Of a stretch of DNA of 64,000 nucleotides, positions 22,204-33,248 are shown piece by piece. The DNA is from Strigamia acuminata (Eukaryota > Arthropoda > Chilopoda > Geophilomorpha > Linotaeniidae). A program made the translations under genes and the position numbers. Every line of letters begins with the position of its first letter. The stretch's first letter is position 1. The stretch is from positions 3,785,087 through 3,849,086 of the forward strand of contig OX442314.1 in NCBI GenBank assembly GCA_949358305.1, read 5' to 3'. The notes below the pieces were generated by a model. It saw nothing but the letters and a program-made list of their open reading frames with translations, was not told where the DNA came from and did not search any database.

Positions 22204-23198
22204 TCACTTCTTTCCTGGGGGACCCGACACTGAGTCCGTCACCTGGGCGTAACTCACTCCAGGGACAGGCGGTTGAGTGCCGGGTGGCGCGGGTAGATCG
22301 CCTACTAGCGCCGAGGACCGATCTCGGGGGTCCTCATGCTCCGTAATGAAGCATAATGCATGGCCGTCAACTGGCTCATGCGGGGCACGCGTCCTCTCGT
22401 GCAACCAAACGCTCGGGATGTAGGCGGAGAAGCCGGTGTTCGTATGCCGGATGGCATTGGCTTCCGTTGGCGTCACTGGCGCACGGTGGGCTCTCAGCAA
22501 CCTCTGGTGGAAGATGAGGTCTTTAGTCTTCCGGATCTGGTTGTGAAGCCAGATGAAGACCGATTTGCCTTTGTCCCGCTGCGCGAGGATAAACCTCCTG
22601 GTCGCCGTCGTCATCGAAAGATGGGGAAACTCGTCGATGATTCGCCCATAATAGTCTGGTGGAGGCGGTGCCGGCTTCGGCTTCTGGGTGGCCGCGGGAA
22701 TCACGGCTTGCGTCGTTGTCGCCGCTCGGGCCGGTGAGGTCCCGGGCGGTGTCGGCTTCGTTTGCTCGACGGACCTGACGGGTGGCGTTCGGCACAGCAA
22801 GCGCTTTGGTTTACCCGCCACTTCGAACAGGGCGGGTCCTTGCGGGGATATCTCCGCAGGCATTGGTGGCGGAATCGGAACTCCGCTCGTCGGCGAGATC
22901 ACCATGTCTACATCCTCTGCCGATTCTTCCGTCTGGATGGTCAGGGCGCGCAGTTGTTGTGTAGGCGCCGCTGTCCAGGTGGCGGAGGTGTAACGAAACG
23001 CCGTGCTTCGCAACTTGTACCCCTCAAATTCGGGGTTTACCACATCCCTGGTTAGCTCGTACCGAGTCAACACAGGGTCGGGCAGAATGGAGCTCCACTC
23101 TGCGAGGAGTGCACGGGGAACCTGTACACCCTCTCTGTCCACGACAGACCATGCGGCCATCGCCTGACGCCCTTCTCCGAAGAGTGCTGGGGTTAGCA
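22204..23198 (-). CDS. gypsy2 ORF3, C-terminal part
   Basis: Continues ORF3 beyond copia B. The base at 30024 is the first base of a codon completed by 23198 and 23197, so the frame is unbroken once copia B and one GCTGC copy are discounted. It includes a Pro-rich linker and then the conserved domain (RIIDEFPHLSMTTATRR.. SVFIWLHNQIR.. QRLLRAHRAP.. TEHEDPRD) that is shared with gypsy1 ORF3. It ends ..SGPPGKK. No hydrophobic segments are seen. Function is unknown. Confidence 0.75.
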
Positions 23199-23203
23199 GC
23201 TGC

Positions 23204-23776
23204 TGTTGGTCCTTGAAACCACTTCGGACGTTTATTTAACGCTTTTTCGATGCGTAATGACGCTACCTGAACTTTTTCACATCATTGGTTGTTATATTTT
23301 CTTTCCCCAAATGATTTAGTGTTTATTTCCTACTTAACTGGTTGTTACCAGTTTATTTCCGTATATTTACTTTATATTGTAAGGGAAATGCATGGTGCCT
23401 GCATTAACTGTGTCTTAACACACTGGGCATCATGCATCGCCTATCTGTTTATACCTGTGAGTCGCTCGCTTCTGTCACCAGAGCGCTCTGCCTTTTATTC
23501 CAAGATGGCGACGCACACTGCTAAGTGTGCTCCTGTGCTTTTCAATCCTGTTTTCGTAAGTTTTAGGTTAATAAATCGTTTATTTTGTTTATAAATAATT
23601 CGTTTCTTGTGTCTGCACGTAGATAAGTGCAGACACCACGCAAATTCGACCAGAACCGGCTCGAATTCGCGTACACGACGCGCCGCACGTCTCGTGCGTG
23701 CTATATCGTACGTGTTGGCTTATTTTTAAGCGTTTCCACTGCCTAGTCTGTGCTGTTTTTGCAGCATACCACCACA
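23204..23776 (+). repeat. copia B 5' LTR
   Basis: Starts TGTTGGTCCTTGAAACC and ends CATACCACCACA. Its partner is 29451-30023. An AATAAA occurs near the end (about 23570). Confidence 0.94.
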
Positions 23777-23778
23777 AT

Positions 23779-23790
23779 TGGTAGCAGAGG
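23779..23790 (+). promoter_or_regulatory. copia B primer-binding site (initiator Met tRNA)
   Basis: TGGTAGCAGAGG, two bases after the LTR. A leader of about 670 nt follows, with no gene and GC-rich CGCGATTTT repeats, up to the gag ATG at 24464. Confidence 0.85.
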
Positions 23791-24463
23791 CCTGGAAAGA
23801 CACCAGGGCCTCGTTTTTTCCTTAATTTTCCACAATTTTCGCGATTTTTTCGCGAATTTTGCGGAAATTTTCTATATTTTCAGATTTTTCGCCGATTTAC
23901 ACCGATTTTCGACATGCGACGACGTCTACACGACGTTATCACCGAGAAACGGGTGTAACCCGCTGTTTAGCACCCCGGAGTGCGACAGTATCGACGATTT
24001 TCGTTCGTTTTTCGCGATTTTTCGTTTAAAATCGCACATATCCGTGTTTTTCACACGAGGATCGCGTGTTGCGACGTGCACCGCGACTGATTCGTCAATT
24101 TCGCCTTATTTTGCCTTTCAGAGTCGAATTACCTTTGTTAATTTTAAGTGGGAATTTTGGTGTGGGACAATTAGAATCCTCGGCGCCCTTCGTCCGAATC
24201 CGGGCAAGCGCCGTTGTATTTTTCGGTTGTGCTTGTCGTGGTACAAGTGAGGTTTCCCGCGGCTCCAGGAAGTCGAACGGACCCTCTCAGACTGGCAACC
24301 GAAAGCTATTTAATTCCTTCAGAAGGAATTGCCCATTCTTGGTTTCCGCTTTGACAGTGCTACGGAAAGTGCTTCGCATCGTAATTTGTGCTTCGTTTGT
24401 GCGTCGATTGTGCGTCGATTGTGCGTCAATTTCCCATTTCTACGCATTTTTCTCCGTGCAATC

Positions 24464-27400
24464 ATGAAAAAGGCCACCGACCAGTCGTCAGGCCATGTGC
24501 CGATTCTCGTGACCGGCAATTACGAACACTGGCACCGTGCAATTAAAATGCTATTGATGTCCGACGGCGTATGGCACCACGTCACCGAAACGGAGGAACT
24601 AGTGAAAGCCAACGTCGATGAAGACGTTTGGCGAAAATGGCAACGTCGGAAAGCCCGAGCGCTGGGGACCATTTATTGCCACGTCTCGCAGGCCAAACAG
24701 TCGGCCCTCGACGGTTGCACCACTCCGAAACAGGCGTGGGACATTTTAGCGAAAATTTACGCCCCCAGCTCTCTCGCCCGCCAAGCGGCGATGCGCCGTG
24801 AGTTCCTGCAGCTCAAGTTGGAGCCCGGCGAAGAAATGGCCGATTTCCTCAGCCGCGTTGACCTTATGGTCCGCCAACTTAAAGACGTCGGTGAAGACAT
24901 CCTCCCTCGACATCACGCGTACCAGTATTTAGACTTTCTTCCGGACGAATACGACCAGGCGACTTTTGCCATTTATCATTGGCCGCTGGCAGAGTTTACC
25001 CCGGCTAAAGTCTCCGATCAGTTGTTGTCGGAATATCTACGATTAAAGTCGCATTCGAACCGAAACTCCGGTAATTCCTCCGCTTATGCTACTGGGCGAC
25101 AAGGACGTAACCAGTCGCGACCCCCGCGCCCGCTTGCGCAGGTGCGTTGCTTCAATTGCAACGAGCTTGGACACTACGCCAATAAGTGCCAGCATCCTCG
25201 CAAGCAAACAACTGGGCAACAGCCGGTAGCTACGCTTCAGACACGATCTCGCAGCAAGAGTCGACGCCGCAATAAAGGCTCGAATCCGAATGTAAACCCG
25301 AATCAACAGCAGCAGGGACAGTTTCGCGAGTCTTCACGCCCGCGCCGAGATGCAGCATATCTCCTGTCCGCACCACCTGCGATCCAGGTTCCTACCGTTC
25401 ATTTCGTCCAATCTCACGAATGGATTGTTGACTGCGGCGCCACCGACCACGTTTCACACGTTAAATCGTGGTTCTTGGACTTTGTTGAGGTCGTCCCTTT
25501 TAATATCGAATTGGGACAAGGAAGCTCCAAAGTTACCGGAAAAGGGAATGTTCCAGTCAAGTCACTCATCGATGGCTGTGAATGCACCGTACTTCTCCGC
25601 GATGTTTTGTACGCACCTGATTTCGGCGCTAATTTAATTTCGGTTTCGCGAGTCGATAAATGTGGGCATCACATACACATTTACAATTCGGAGTTGCATA
25701 CATATGGGACGGATATCAAACAAAGTGTTCTTCGGGCGAAGCAAAAGTCAGGACTTTACTTCGTAGATGGACTAATTTCGCCATTTGCGTCGCCGACTGT
25801 TGTTTCGAGTACACCGCCCATCCCAATGTCACCTCCGACTACTGCGCCGATGACTCTCATCACGAAGGAGGAAGATTTTCCCGCGATGCCCTCAAAGAAG
25901 TCGAAGAAAATATCAAACGTTGAAATGACCGACTTCCGCTTACCTATCTCTCCCAACACCCTACTCGTGCCTTCTCCTTCCCCGATCATCCCCAATCCTG
26001 TTGCCGGATCTAAACCACAACAGATCCGGATGTATTCCAACGTCCTATCATCTCCTCCTCCTCCCGTTGCCACGACTAAGGCAGTCCCACCTCCTACAAA
26101 GGTCGTAACGCCGGCTGCGAACGTTGCGGATGCCACGGGATTATGGCATGCCAGGTTGGGCCATCTCCACACCAAAGCCATGCGGACTTTGGCGAACAAT
26201 TCCCAAGTTTATGGACTCGATCCGGCTGCGGTTCGACAAGAACTTTCCTGCAACTCATGTCGCATTGCCAAGTCCACGCGCGCCTCGCATAAACCGATTC
26301 CCACACCTTCGACGACCAAACCGTTGGAGTTGCTGCACATGGACGTCTGGGGCCCGTCAAGACTGACTTCGATTGGCGGTGCTGATTATGCCTTCTCCAT
26401 TGTTGACGACGCGACCCGATATTCGTGGATTTTTCCGATTGCACGCAAATCCGACGTTTTTGCGACTTTCAAAGACTTTGTCTCTCGCGTTGAACGTATT
26501 ACGGATTCCCGCGTCAAATCAATTCGCACGGATCGCGGCGGGGAATTTATTTCTAAGACTTTTGACCGTTACCTCGCTGACAAGGGCATTGTCGCACAAC
26601 GGACCAATCCCGGAAGCCCGCAAATGAACGGGGTCGCCGAACGCCTAAACCGGACGATGGGCGACTATCTTCGCTCCGTTACCTCCGAAACCGGTTTTCC
26701 ACACACACTTTGGGCTGAACTCGCTGTGACATTTTCGTACGTTAAAAATCGCAGCCCGCATTCGAAACTTAACGACGAAGTTCCATATGTTTTATGGCGC
26801 CAGCGTGCCCTCTCTGTCAAACATTTCCGAAAAATTGGTTCTAAATGCTGGGTGCATTTCACCGCACCCGGGCGCAACAAAATGGATCCACGGGCGTGGG
26901 AAGGATTCCTCGTAGGTTACGCCTCCAACACTCGCGGTTATCGGGTTTGGAATCCGGCTACGAACACCGTCACGGAATCCGTTCACGTTCAAATCGATGA
27001 ACGTCAGAATTTCAAACGCTCGCCGTTTTACGTTCCGGATCCCTACGAAAATGCTCCATTCATGGAGGAGCCTTCTCGCGTCACTACACCGTCTCGTGTC
27101 ACTTTTGACGATGGCGCTTTCCCATCTGTCCCCTGGTCACGTCGACGTCGTGATTCCGACGATGAATCATCTAATGACGATGATGAATTCCGCCATCGGG
27201 CTCCATCAAGCGCTTCATCAGTCGCTTCATATCGCTCCGTCCTCGAGGAGGTCGAAGAGGACATTGCTGATGAATTGCCTCCTCCTATTCTGTTTGCGGA
27301 CGATGTACCGGAGGACATCGATTTGGACGTCACGCCTGACCCACCACTTCCGCTTTACCGTCCTCGGAGGAGATTACGTCCCGATGCTTTGGCTCGTCAA

Positions 27401-29404
27401 CCTCACACCCCTGAGGCCAGCGATAGTGAACTCGACGTTGATCACGATATCGAACAATTTTTCGAACGCTATCCCGAACGTGATTTCGAGCACGACCCCG
27501 AAGATGATCCACTTGATAATCTCCTCGATGATCTCCTCGATAAGGCAGCCGCCTTACCAGCGGCCGCTGCAACGCCTGCACCGCCCCTCGCTCCGTTACG
27601 CGCTCTTCACTGCCCCTATCGTTTTATTGGTGGAGATACGCCCTTCAGCGGATGGAGGAGGGAAGAGCATCTCCGGAAAGAACAAGCGCCTGGCAAAATC
27701 AAGGTCGACGTTTATTACTATCCGGAGCACGGTGTCCGCTTAAGGTCGAGAGGGGACATCGAAAGATATTGCGTCGCTCACCAACTTCCGTATGAGGAGG
27801 ACATTTTCTTTTTCGGCAACCTCGAACATCAATTGCAGGACGAGCAACCTGTTCATCGCGTCCTTATGTGTTTTCGAGAGCCGTCCACGTACGCCGAAGC
27901 TGTTAAGCTACCCGAGGCACCGAAGTGGACCGAGGCAATCGATGAGGAGCTCACGACTTTCAAGGAACGCGAAGTTTATAAGGAAGTTCCACGACCCCCG
28001 GACAAGACAATCCTCGGGTGTAAATGGATTTTTCGGTTGAAATCGGATGCCACCGGGAAAATTCACCGCTACCGTGCTCGACTTGTCGCACAAGGTTTCC
28101 GCCAAACAATGGGCGTTGATTTCGATGAAGTTTTTAGTCCGGTGGTTAACTTCGTGCTCATCCGATTCTTTTTCTGCCTCCTAGTCGTTTTACTAGGATG
28201 GAGGGATCTCCACCTCGACGTCAAGTGTGCCTACCTTTACGGCGACCTCGACCACGAAATTTACATGCGGATTCCCGCCGGCGCCACATGCACCTCACCC
28301 GACAACGTCTGGTTGTTAACCAAGTCACTTTACGGTCTTCACCAGTCGGGGCGCATGTGGTACCAGAAGCTCAACGAGACGTTAACCGACCTCGGATTCC
28401 AGAAATTTCCCGCTTGTAATTGCGTTTACGCATTTGGACATTCGGCTGTTATGTTAGTCTACGTGGACGATATCGTCGTGTTTTACGCGTCGGAGAGTAT
28501 CCGAGACCGTATTTTGGCGCTGATTTCCAGCAAATTCGACATCGTCAACCTCGGACCAATAACCAAATTACTCGGGGTAGAATTCGTGCGTCGCGATGGG
28601 AAAGTTTTCATGTCCCAACGCTCCTACATCGACAAACTTCTTAAAAAGTTCAACGTTTCGTCAGATGCACTCATTAAAGTGCCTGTCACACCGGGGACCA
28701 CGCTCGTCAAAGGCTCGTTGGATAATCTCCCGGACTTTCCGTACCGATCGCTCATCGGATCGTTATTATTCCTCGCCTCTCGCACTCGTCCCGACATATT
28801 ATACTCGGTCATCGCTTTATCGCAGTATAATAACTGCTACGACCACCGCCACATCAAGTGTTTGCTCCAAGTTCTCAAATACGTGGCGAACACGAGCGAT
28901 TTCTCGATCGAACTCTCGGGGTGTAATTCCAGTCAGCTGTGGGGATACACAGATGCGTCGTGGGCGAGTGACATTGCGACATCGAGAAGCTTCGGAGGAT
29001 ACATCATTTATATCGGTTGTGTGCCAATTGGCTGGAGCTGCAAAAAGCAGACCAGCGTCGCCTGTTCCACCATGGAAGCCGAATTTGTAGCACTAGTCGA
29101 AATCGTTAAAGAGTTATACTGGTTGGACAGTATCTATCGAGTCTTTCCACCGTTAAACCGATTATCGAAACCGATTATTTTCTCCGATGCCCTCGCCTCG
29201 ATCCAATTCACGAACAACGACATCGAGAACTCGAAAACCAAACATATTCGAGTGAAGTTCCATTGGCTTCGAGAATGGCATATTGCCGGATGCTTCGAAC
29301 TCCGCAAAATTCCGGGTGAAATAAATGTTTCGGATATTTTCACGAAATGGCTTAGTTCCGAACGCCTCCGAAATTTGTTGTCCCGGATCTTCATCTCGAA
29401 ATAA
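24464..29404 (+). CDS. copia B gag-pol polyprotein (1646 aa)
   Basis: One uninterrupted frame, with the first good ATG at 24464 (MKKATDQSSGHVP). Domains in order with rough residues: UBN2-type Gag capsid 40-190; zinc knuckle CFNCNELGHYANKC about 227; protease DCGATDH about 322; integrase zinc finger (H..H..CNSCRIAK); integrase core with D in MDVWGPS about 625, D in RTDRGGE and E in GVAERLNR about 724; acidic linker; RT with YVDDI about 1331; RNase H with YTDASWAS about 1493. All catalytic motifs are present. Gag and Pol are fused, as in many Copia elements. Codon use is more GC-rich than the host exons. Confidence 0.96.
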   Translation: MKKATDQSSGHVPILVTGNYEHWHRAIKMLLMSDGVWHHVTETEELVKANVDEDVWRKWQRRKARALGTIYCHVSQAKQSALDGCTTPKQAWDILAKIYAPSSLARQAAMRREFLQLKLEPGEEMADFLSRVDLMVRQLKDVGEDILPRHHAYQYLDFLPDEYDQATFAIYHWPLAEFTPAKVSDQLLSEYLRLKSHSNRNSGNSSAYATGRQGRNQSRPPRPLAQVRCFNCNELGHYANKCQHPRKQTTGQQPVATLQTRSRSKSRRRNKGSNPNVNPNQQQQGQFRESSRPRRDAAYLLSAPPAIQVPTVHFVQSHEWIVDCGATDHVSHVKSWFLDFVEVVPFNIELGQGSSKVTGKGNVPVKSLIDGCECTVLLRDVLYAPDFGANLISVSRVDKCGHHIHIYNSELHTYGTDIKQSVLRAKQKSGLYFVDGLISPFASPTVVSSTPPIPMSPPTTAPMTLITKEEDFPAMPSKKSKKISNVEMTDFRLPISPNTLLVPSPSPIIPNPVAGSKPQQIRMYSNVLSSPPPPVATTKAVPPPTKVVTPAANVADATGLWHARLGHLHTKAMRTLANNSQVYGLDPAAVRQELSCNSCRIAKSTRASHKPIPTPSTTKPLELLHMDVWGPSRLTSIGGADYAFSIVDDATRYSWIFPIARKSDVFATFKDFVSRVERITDSRVKSIRTDRGGEFISKTFDRYLADKGIVAQRTNPGSPQMNGVAERLNRTMGDYLRSVTSETGFPHTLWAELAVTFSYVKNRSPHSKLNDEVPYVLWRQRALSVKHFRKIGSKCWVHFTAPGRNKMDPRAWEGFLVGYASNTRGYRVWNPATNTVTESVHVQIDERQNFKRSPFYVPDPYENAPFMEEPSRVTTPSRVTFDDGAFPSVPWSRRRRDSDDESSNDDDEFRHRAPSSASSVASYRSVLEEVEEDIADELPPPILFADDVPEDIDLDVTPDPPLPLYRPRRRLRPDALARQPHTPEASDSELDVDHDIEQFFERYPERDFEHDPEDDPLDNLLDDLLDKAAALPAAAATPAPPLAPLRALHCPYRFIGGDTPFSGWRREEHLRKEQAPGKIKVDVYYYPEHGVRLRSRGDIERYCVAHQLPYEEDIFFFGNLEHQLQDEQPVHRVLMCFREPSTYAEAVKLPEAPKWTEAIDEELTTFKEREVYKEVPRPPDKTILGCKWIFRLKSDATGKIHRYRARLVAQGFRQTMGVDFDEVFSPVVNFVLIRFFFCLLVVLLGWRDLHLDVKCAYLYGDLDHEIYMRIPAGATCTSPDNVWLLTKSLYGLHQSGRMWYQKLNETLTDLGFQKFPACNCVYAFGHSAVMLVYVDDIVVFYASESIRDRILALISSKFDIVNLGPITKLLGVEFVRRDGKVFMSQRSYIDKLLKKFNVSSDALIKVPVTPGTTLVKGSLDNLPDFPYRSLIGSLLFLASRTRPDILYSVIALSQYNNCYDHRHIKCLLQVLKYVANTSDFSIELSGCNSSQLWGYTDASWASDIATSRSFGGYIIYIGCVPIGWSCKKQTSVACSTMEAEFVALVEIVKELYWLDSIYRVFPPLNRLSKPIIFSDALASIQFTNNDIENSKTKHIRVKFHWLREWHIAGCFELRKIPGEINVSDIFTKWLSSERLRNLLSRIFISK

Positions 29405-29438
29405 TTTCATCGAACTGTTAATATCGACATTGCACATC

Positions 29439-29450
29439 GAAGGAGGGAAT
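29439..29450 (+). promoter_or_regulatory. copia B polypurine tract
   Basis: GAAGGAGGGAAT, directly before the 3' LTR. Confidence 0.87.
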
Positions 29451-30023
29451 TGTTGGTCCTTGAAACCACTTCGGACGTTTATTTAACGCTTTTTCGATGC
29501 GTAATGACGCTACCTGAACTTTTTCACATCATTGGTTGTTATATTTTCTTTCCCCAAATGATTTAGTGTTTATTTCCTACTTAACTGGTTGTTACCAGTT
29601 TATTTCCGTATATTTACTTTATATTGTAAGGGAAATGCATGGTGCCTGCATTAACTGTGTCTTAACACACTGGGCATCATGCATCGCCTATCTGTTTATA
29701 CCTGTGAGTCGCTCGCTTCTGTCACCAGAGCGCTCTGCCTTTTATTCCAAGATGGCGACGCACACTGCTAAGTGTGCTCCTGTGCTTTTCAATCCTGTTT
29801 TCGTAAGTTTTAGGTTAATAAATCGTTTATTTTGTTTATAAATAATTCGTTTCTTGTGTCTGCACGTAGATAAGTGCAGACACCACGCAAATTCGACCAG
29901 AACCGGCTCGAATTCGCGTACACGACGCGCCGCACGTCTCGTGCGTGCTATATCGTACGTGTTGGCTTATTTTTAAGCGTTTCCACTGCCTAGTCTGTGC
30001 TGTTTTTGCAGCATACCACCACA
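29451..30023 (+). repeat. copia B 3' LTR
   Basis: 573 bp, and no difference from the 5' LTR noticed by eye. It is followed by the duplicated target GCTGC and then by gypsy2 ORF3 sequence. Confidence 0.94.
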
Positions 30024-31794
30024 GCTGCATCATGACCTTGGTCAATGATAGCTGTAGGCTGCGACGATTCACTGGATTCGATCGCTCTGAATCCGCAGTG
30101 AAGGCGGACGAGAGCTTACTCATCATCGCCGTTGCCCATTCGATGAAATATCGCTGGGCCTGATCCACACCTCGCAAGGCGGGCGCGGAGACTCTTGGGT
30201 CTTCCATCACGAAGCGAAACGCTGAGAGCTCGGAGATAGTCGGGTTGGCGGCTTCTCTCGCGAGTCGCGCTTCTTCGTCTCGCCTCTCGAAGAACAGGGC
30301 CGAGGAACCGGGTCGGGGTCGGCTCGGCCTGTAAATGTCGGTCAAATTGGCTCGACATTCCTGCGCAATGCTCTGTCCAACGGGGAGAGGGACTGAGCGG
30401 TCGGTGGGTAAATCCGGCGGATCGCTCGAATTCAACAACGACGGTGGCGGCAGGTCCGGAGGCGGCTGCGTCTTGGTCGGCAGCGTCGGCGTCGGCAGCG
30501 GTGGTGGCGGCTGCGTCGGTGGTGGTGGCGTCTCCGTCGTCTGCACCCCAGTCATTGCGACTTGGGGCGCCGGGAGATGTTGTTCGGAGCTCGAAGGCTG
30601 CACGATGGCGGTTGGCATGCCATCGGGTCGCGGTCGCGAATTTATGTAGTCTGCGAGCCACCTTGCCACCTCGTGTGGGGTCACCTTTCCGTCGGTGACA
30701 ACACCCATCTTCCTGGCGTGTTTCATCGCGGGATCGAAACGTGTCAGTTTCGTCCGCTTCATCTGAGTCAGAATCTCGCGAAGGTCCCGCGTATCTGTCG
30801 CTGGGACGTTTCGCTCACCTGACTGGCTACCACTTCGTCGACCCGCTCTCTTGGAGATGTAGGCGGGTTCGGGGATGGGACGGCCCCGAGCTTCGCACCT
30901 CGCGAAGTATCGCTCCTTGCGATCTTTTTTTCGCTGCTCGCGATGAGTCAGCGGACGTCTAGAAGTGCTGGGACGAGAGACTCGCTCTTCATCACCAGAC
31001 ATCCAAACCTCCTTGCACTCCTTACCGTCTTTAATCTGACGGTTTACGAAAATTCGCGGTCGGGAATACTGCGAAGGGTCACGCACCGTACTAGTGGATG
31101 GCCCAGCTTCGTTGCTTTCAGTCGTGTTTTGAGCGACACGCTGCTTCTTGGTTGTCACCGGGGAACGCGACTGGCTGTTCCCGGCGCCTTTGGAGCGCTT
31201 GCGCTTCCGCGGGTAGCTGCTCTTGGGCCCCAAAATCCCCAGGTGGTGGAGCTGCCACATCTCGGCTTGGGACGTTAAAATTCCCATCCGAGGTCTCCAC
31301 TGGGGCGTACTCTCTCCTAATCGCAGCCTCTCAAACCACAGATGAATATCATCCGCGGTCATCCCCTCGTTTTGGAGGATGCGCTCGGCCACTGCCGCAG
31401 CGGTATCCACCAGCTGTTGTCTATACTGCTGATAGATGGCCTCGCGGGCCTCTTCTGTCTCGGCTGCTCGCCACGCATGCAGCACGTGTTCCTCCGCCGG
31501 AGTGCCAGTGTACTGACTTGACAATCCGGGGTGGAAAATTGGCGATTTCGGGTCCTCGTCACGAGCTAACTCTGTGGCGATGCCTTCGCGCATCCCCTCC
31601 GGGAACGTGTCCAGGAGCGTACAGTCTCGTACCCAACGTCGGGCGATGCATCGGGAATGTAGTATTCGCAGGCGCCAAGGGTCGGCGTCTTCGCCGAAAC
31701 ATCGTCGGTAAAATTCGGGCAGCGCGCCTCGAAATATCCCGCCACGAGCGATGCAAGCGGGGTCTAATGGTCCCCATGTTTTACGTAGTGCCAT
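30024..31794 (-). CDS. gypsy2 ORF3 exon 2, main part
   Basis: On the minus strand it starts directly after a splice acceptor (TCTCCATCCTTCCAG|ATGGC). The protein opens MALRKTWGPLDPAC, has a basic nuclear-signal-like PRKRKRSKG near residue 200, a Pro-rich segment near residue 430, and continues past copia B at 23198. With exon 1 the spliced product would be about 951 residues. It has no signal peptide, membrane anchor, protease or polymerase motif, so it is neither env nor a duplicate of gag. The N-terminal half shows no clear match to gypsy1 ORF3 by eye, but the C-terminal domain does. Confidence 0.75.
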
Positions 31795-32639
31795 CTGGAA
31801 GGATGGAGAAATAAACAATTAATAAAAAGTTAATATTTAAATACGTAGATAAATGGTTGGTTTCGAGGGACGTTGCCGATACGTGCAGCCGTCCGTCGAG
31901 ACCGATTCCTGTCTATCGGTGCAAACGTAGGACGAATTGTCCCTCGTCGGATAGAAAAAAAAGAAGTCATCACGTAAAAAATCTGTCTCATGTCCAAAAC
32001 GCACAGCGAGACGGAATCGAGCCTTTAATCCGGATTTTTATCATCAGATTTTACTTTAAATTAATTCTAACGTTAATTAGAACATTACTAATAATTAAAT
32101 TAATAATTATCAGTCATTCGTAAAAAGAATTCGTCGGGTGTAAATTATTACTAAAATTGCACAATAAATGTGCTTGTCGAAATTTTATTAAATAAATAAA
32201 TCTAATAAAGAATTATTCCGAAGTCGGACTTTGTCTAATTTTTAAAAAAGTTAAAGTCAAATTAAATTTATCCAACACACCGAAAAATTCATCGTACGAA
32301 TGTTAAGTTGCATCAATTCGATGCGTCAAATTACTTGTGGAGAAAAATATTCTTTTACAGAATATTCTCCCCTTGTCATAAAATTATTTATGGCTCGAGC
32401 CCATTGTCTCGCTCGTGACTCAAGTCATGAGGAATTTTCGAGACGCGAGGCGACGTGAAGTCTGCGCTCGCACCCCGAAAACAAATTAACAAGGAAAAAA
32501 TACGATCGTGTGAGCGATCGCGGTTAATAATTAATTATACGCTATTGTGAGTGCAAAGCACTCATGTCAGGTATTAGTCAACAAAATTTCTTCTTCAGCA
32601 GCACGGAACTAGTTCTCATGTGCCGATGCCGACTTCTAC
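31795..32639 (-). other. Intron of gypsy2 ORF3 (predicted)
   Basis: 845 nt on the minus strand. Donor CAG|GTAGAAGT at 32639, acceptor CATCCTTCCAG at 31795. AT-rich with no coding signal. Phase 0 at both ends, as in gypsy1. Confidence 0.6.
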
Positions 32640-32729
32640 CTGATCGGGATGGACTTGGTTTACATCGCGGTCCCAGTTTTCCTCGTCCTCGTGCTCTATG
32701 GCAAGCACGTCGTTCTCTTCCTCGTCCAT
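32640..32729 (-). CDS. gypsy2 ORF3 exon 1 (30 codons, acidic)
   Basis: ATG at 32729, exactly 30 codons, MDEEENDVLAIEHEDEE.. ending ..VHPDQ, then the donor GTAGAAGT. An in-frame stop lies upstream of the ATG, so the start is well defined. Twelve of 30 residues are Asp or Glu. The same length, phase and acidic character are seen in gypsy1 exon 1, although the sequences differ. By analogy with env in errantiviruses, the gene is probably read from a spliced subgenomic RNA (inference). Confidence 0.65.
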
Positions 32730-33248
32730 GGCGAGGAGCGCGCACAAAAAGCTCAATCACGATTGAAAAAAGGATGATAAAACTATCTCAAAAAACTCGA
32801 TAAAAACGTTAAAAACGAGGATCACGCACGAATGCAGCGATCAGCTGTGAAAAGCGGAAGTCCGTGTGAACACGAGGTAATCGCGATGGATTCTGGGTAA
32901 TATACTCCAGAACCCGGGTGTTTGAGACTAGTGCGCACCTACCCGTGCGCATGTTACGCTACGGGTCTCCTTTGTCTTCACTCCCGTGCGCGACTGCTGC
33001 TACGGGGTCTTTTTTGTTTTCACTCCCGTGCGCGATTGCTGCTACGGGGTCTTTTGCACGCGGTATCCGACCCGTGCCGATAAATTTGCTACGGGTCCCG
33101 CGCTTCCACGCCATCTTGTGACGTGAATTCGACCGATATCCGCTTTGTTGGACTTAGCGGAATTTTCTTCGAGTCTCGCAACGTGATGGCTTGCACTATC
33201 GGTCGATTAGAATTTATTTTTAGTGCCGCCATCGACTCGTAATTTATT
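32730..33248 (-). other. Spacer between gypsy2 pol and ORF3
   Basis: About 520 bp with no gene. On the plus strand, a direct repeat of the CTCCCGTGCGCGA..TGCTGCTACGGGGTC type recurs twice near 32982-33054. Confidence 0.5.

Larger units (their letters stand above)
23204..30023 (+). mobile_element. copia B: intact Ty1/Copia element
   Basis: Two 573-bp LTRs that look identical, primer site, single open gag-pol frame, polypurine tract, and a 5-bp duplication GCTGC at 23199-23203 and 30024-30028. Length is 6820 bp. It lies opposite in strand to its host gypsy2 and interrupts gypsy2 ORF3. It has every feature of an autonomous element. Confidence 0.95.

Noticed and set aside
22360-22993. Plus-strand frames opposite gypsy2 ORF3
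   Set aside because: They are shadows of the GC-rich minus-strand ORF3, with no homology of their own.
23289-29841. Identical 101-codon frames at 23289-23594 and 29536-29841
   Set aside because: They are the same non-coding LTR sequence of copia B. The identity only reflects the LTR pair.
9508-31794. ORF3 as an envelope gene
   Set aside because: No signal peptide, membrane segment, fusion peptide or cleavage site is visible in either copy. Only the position and the predicted splicing resemble env.
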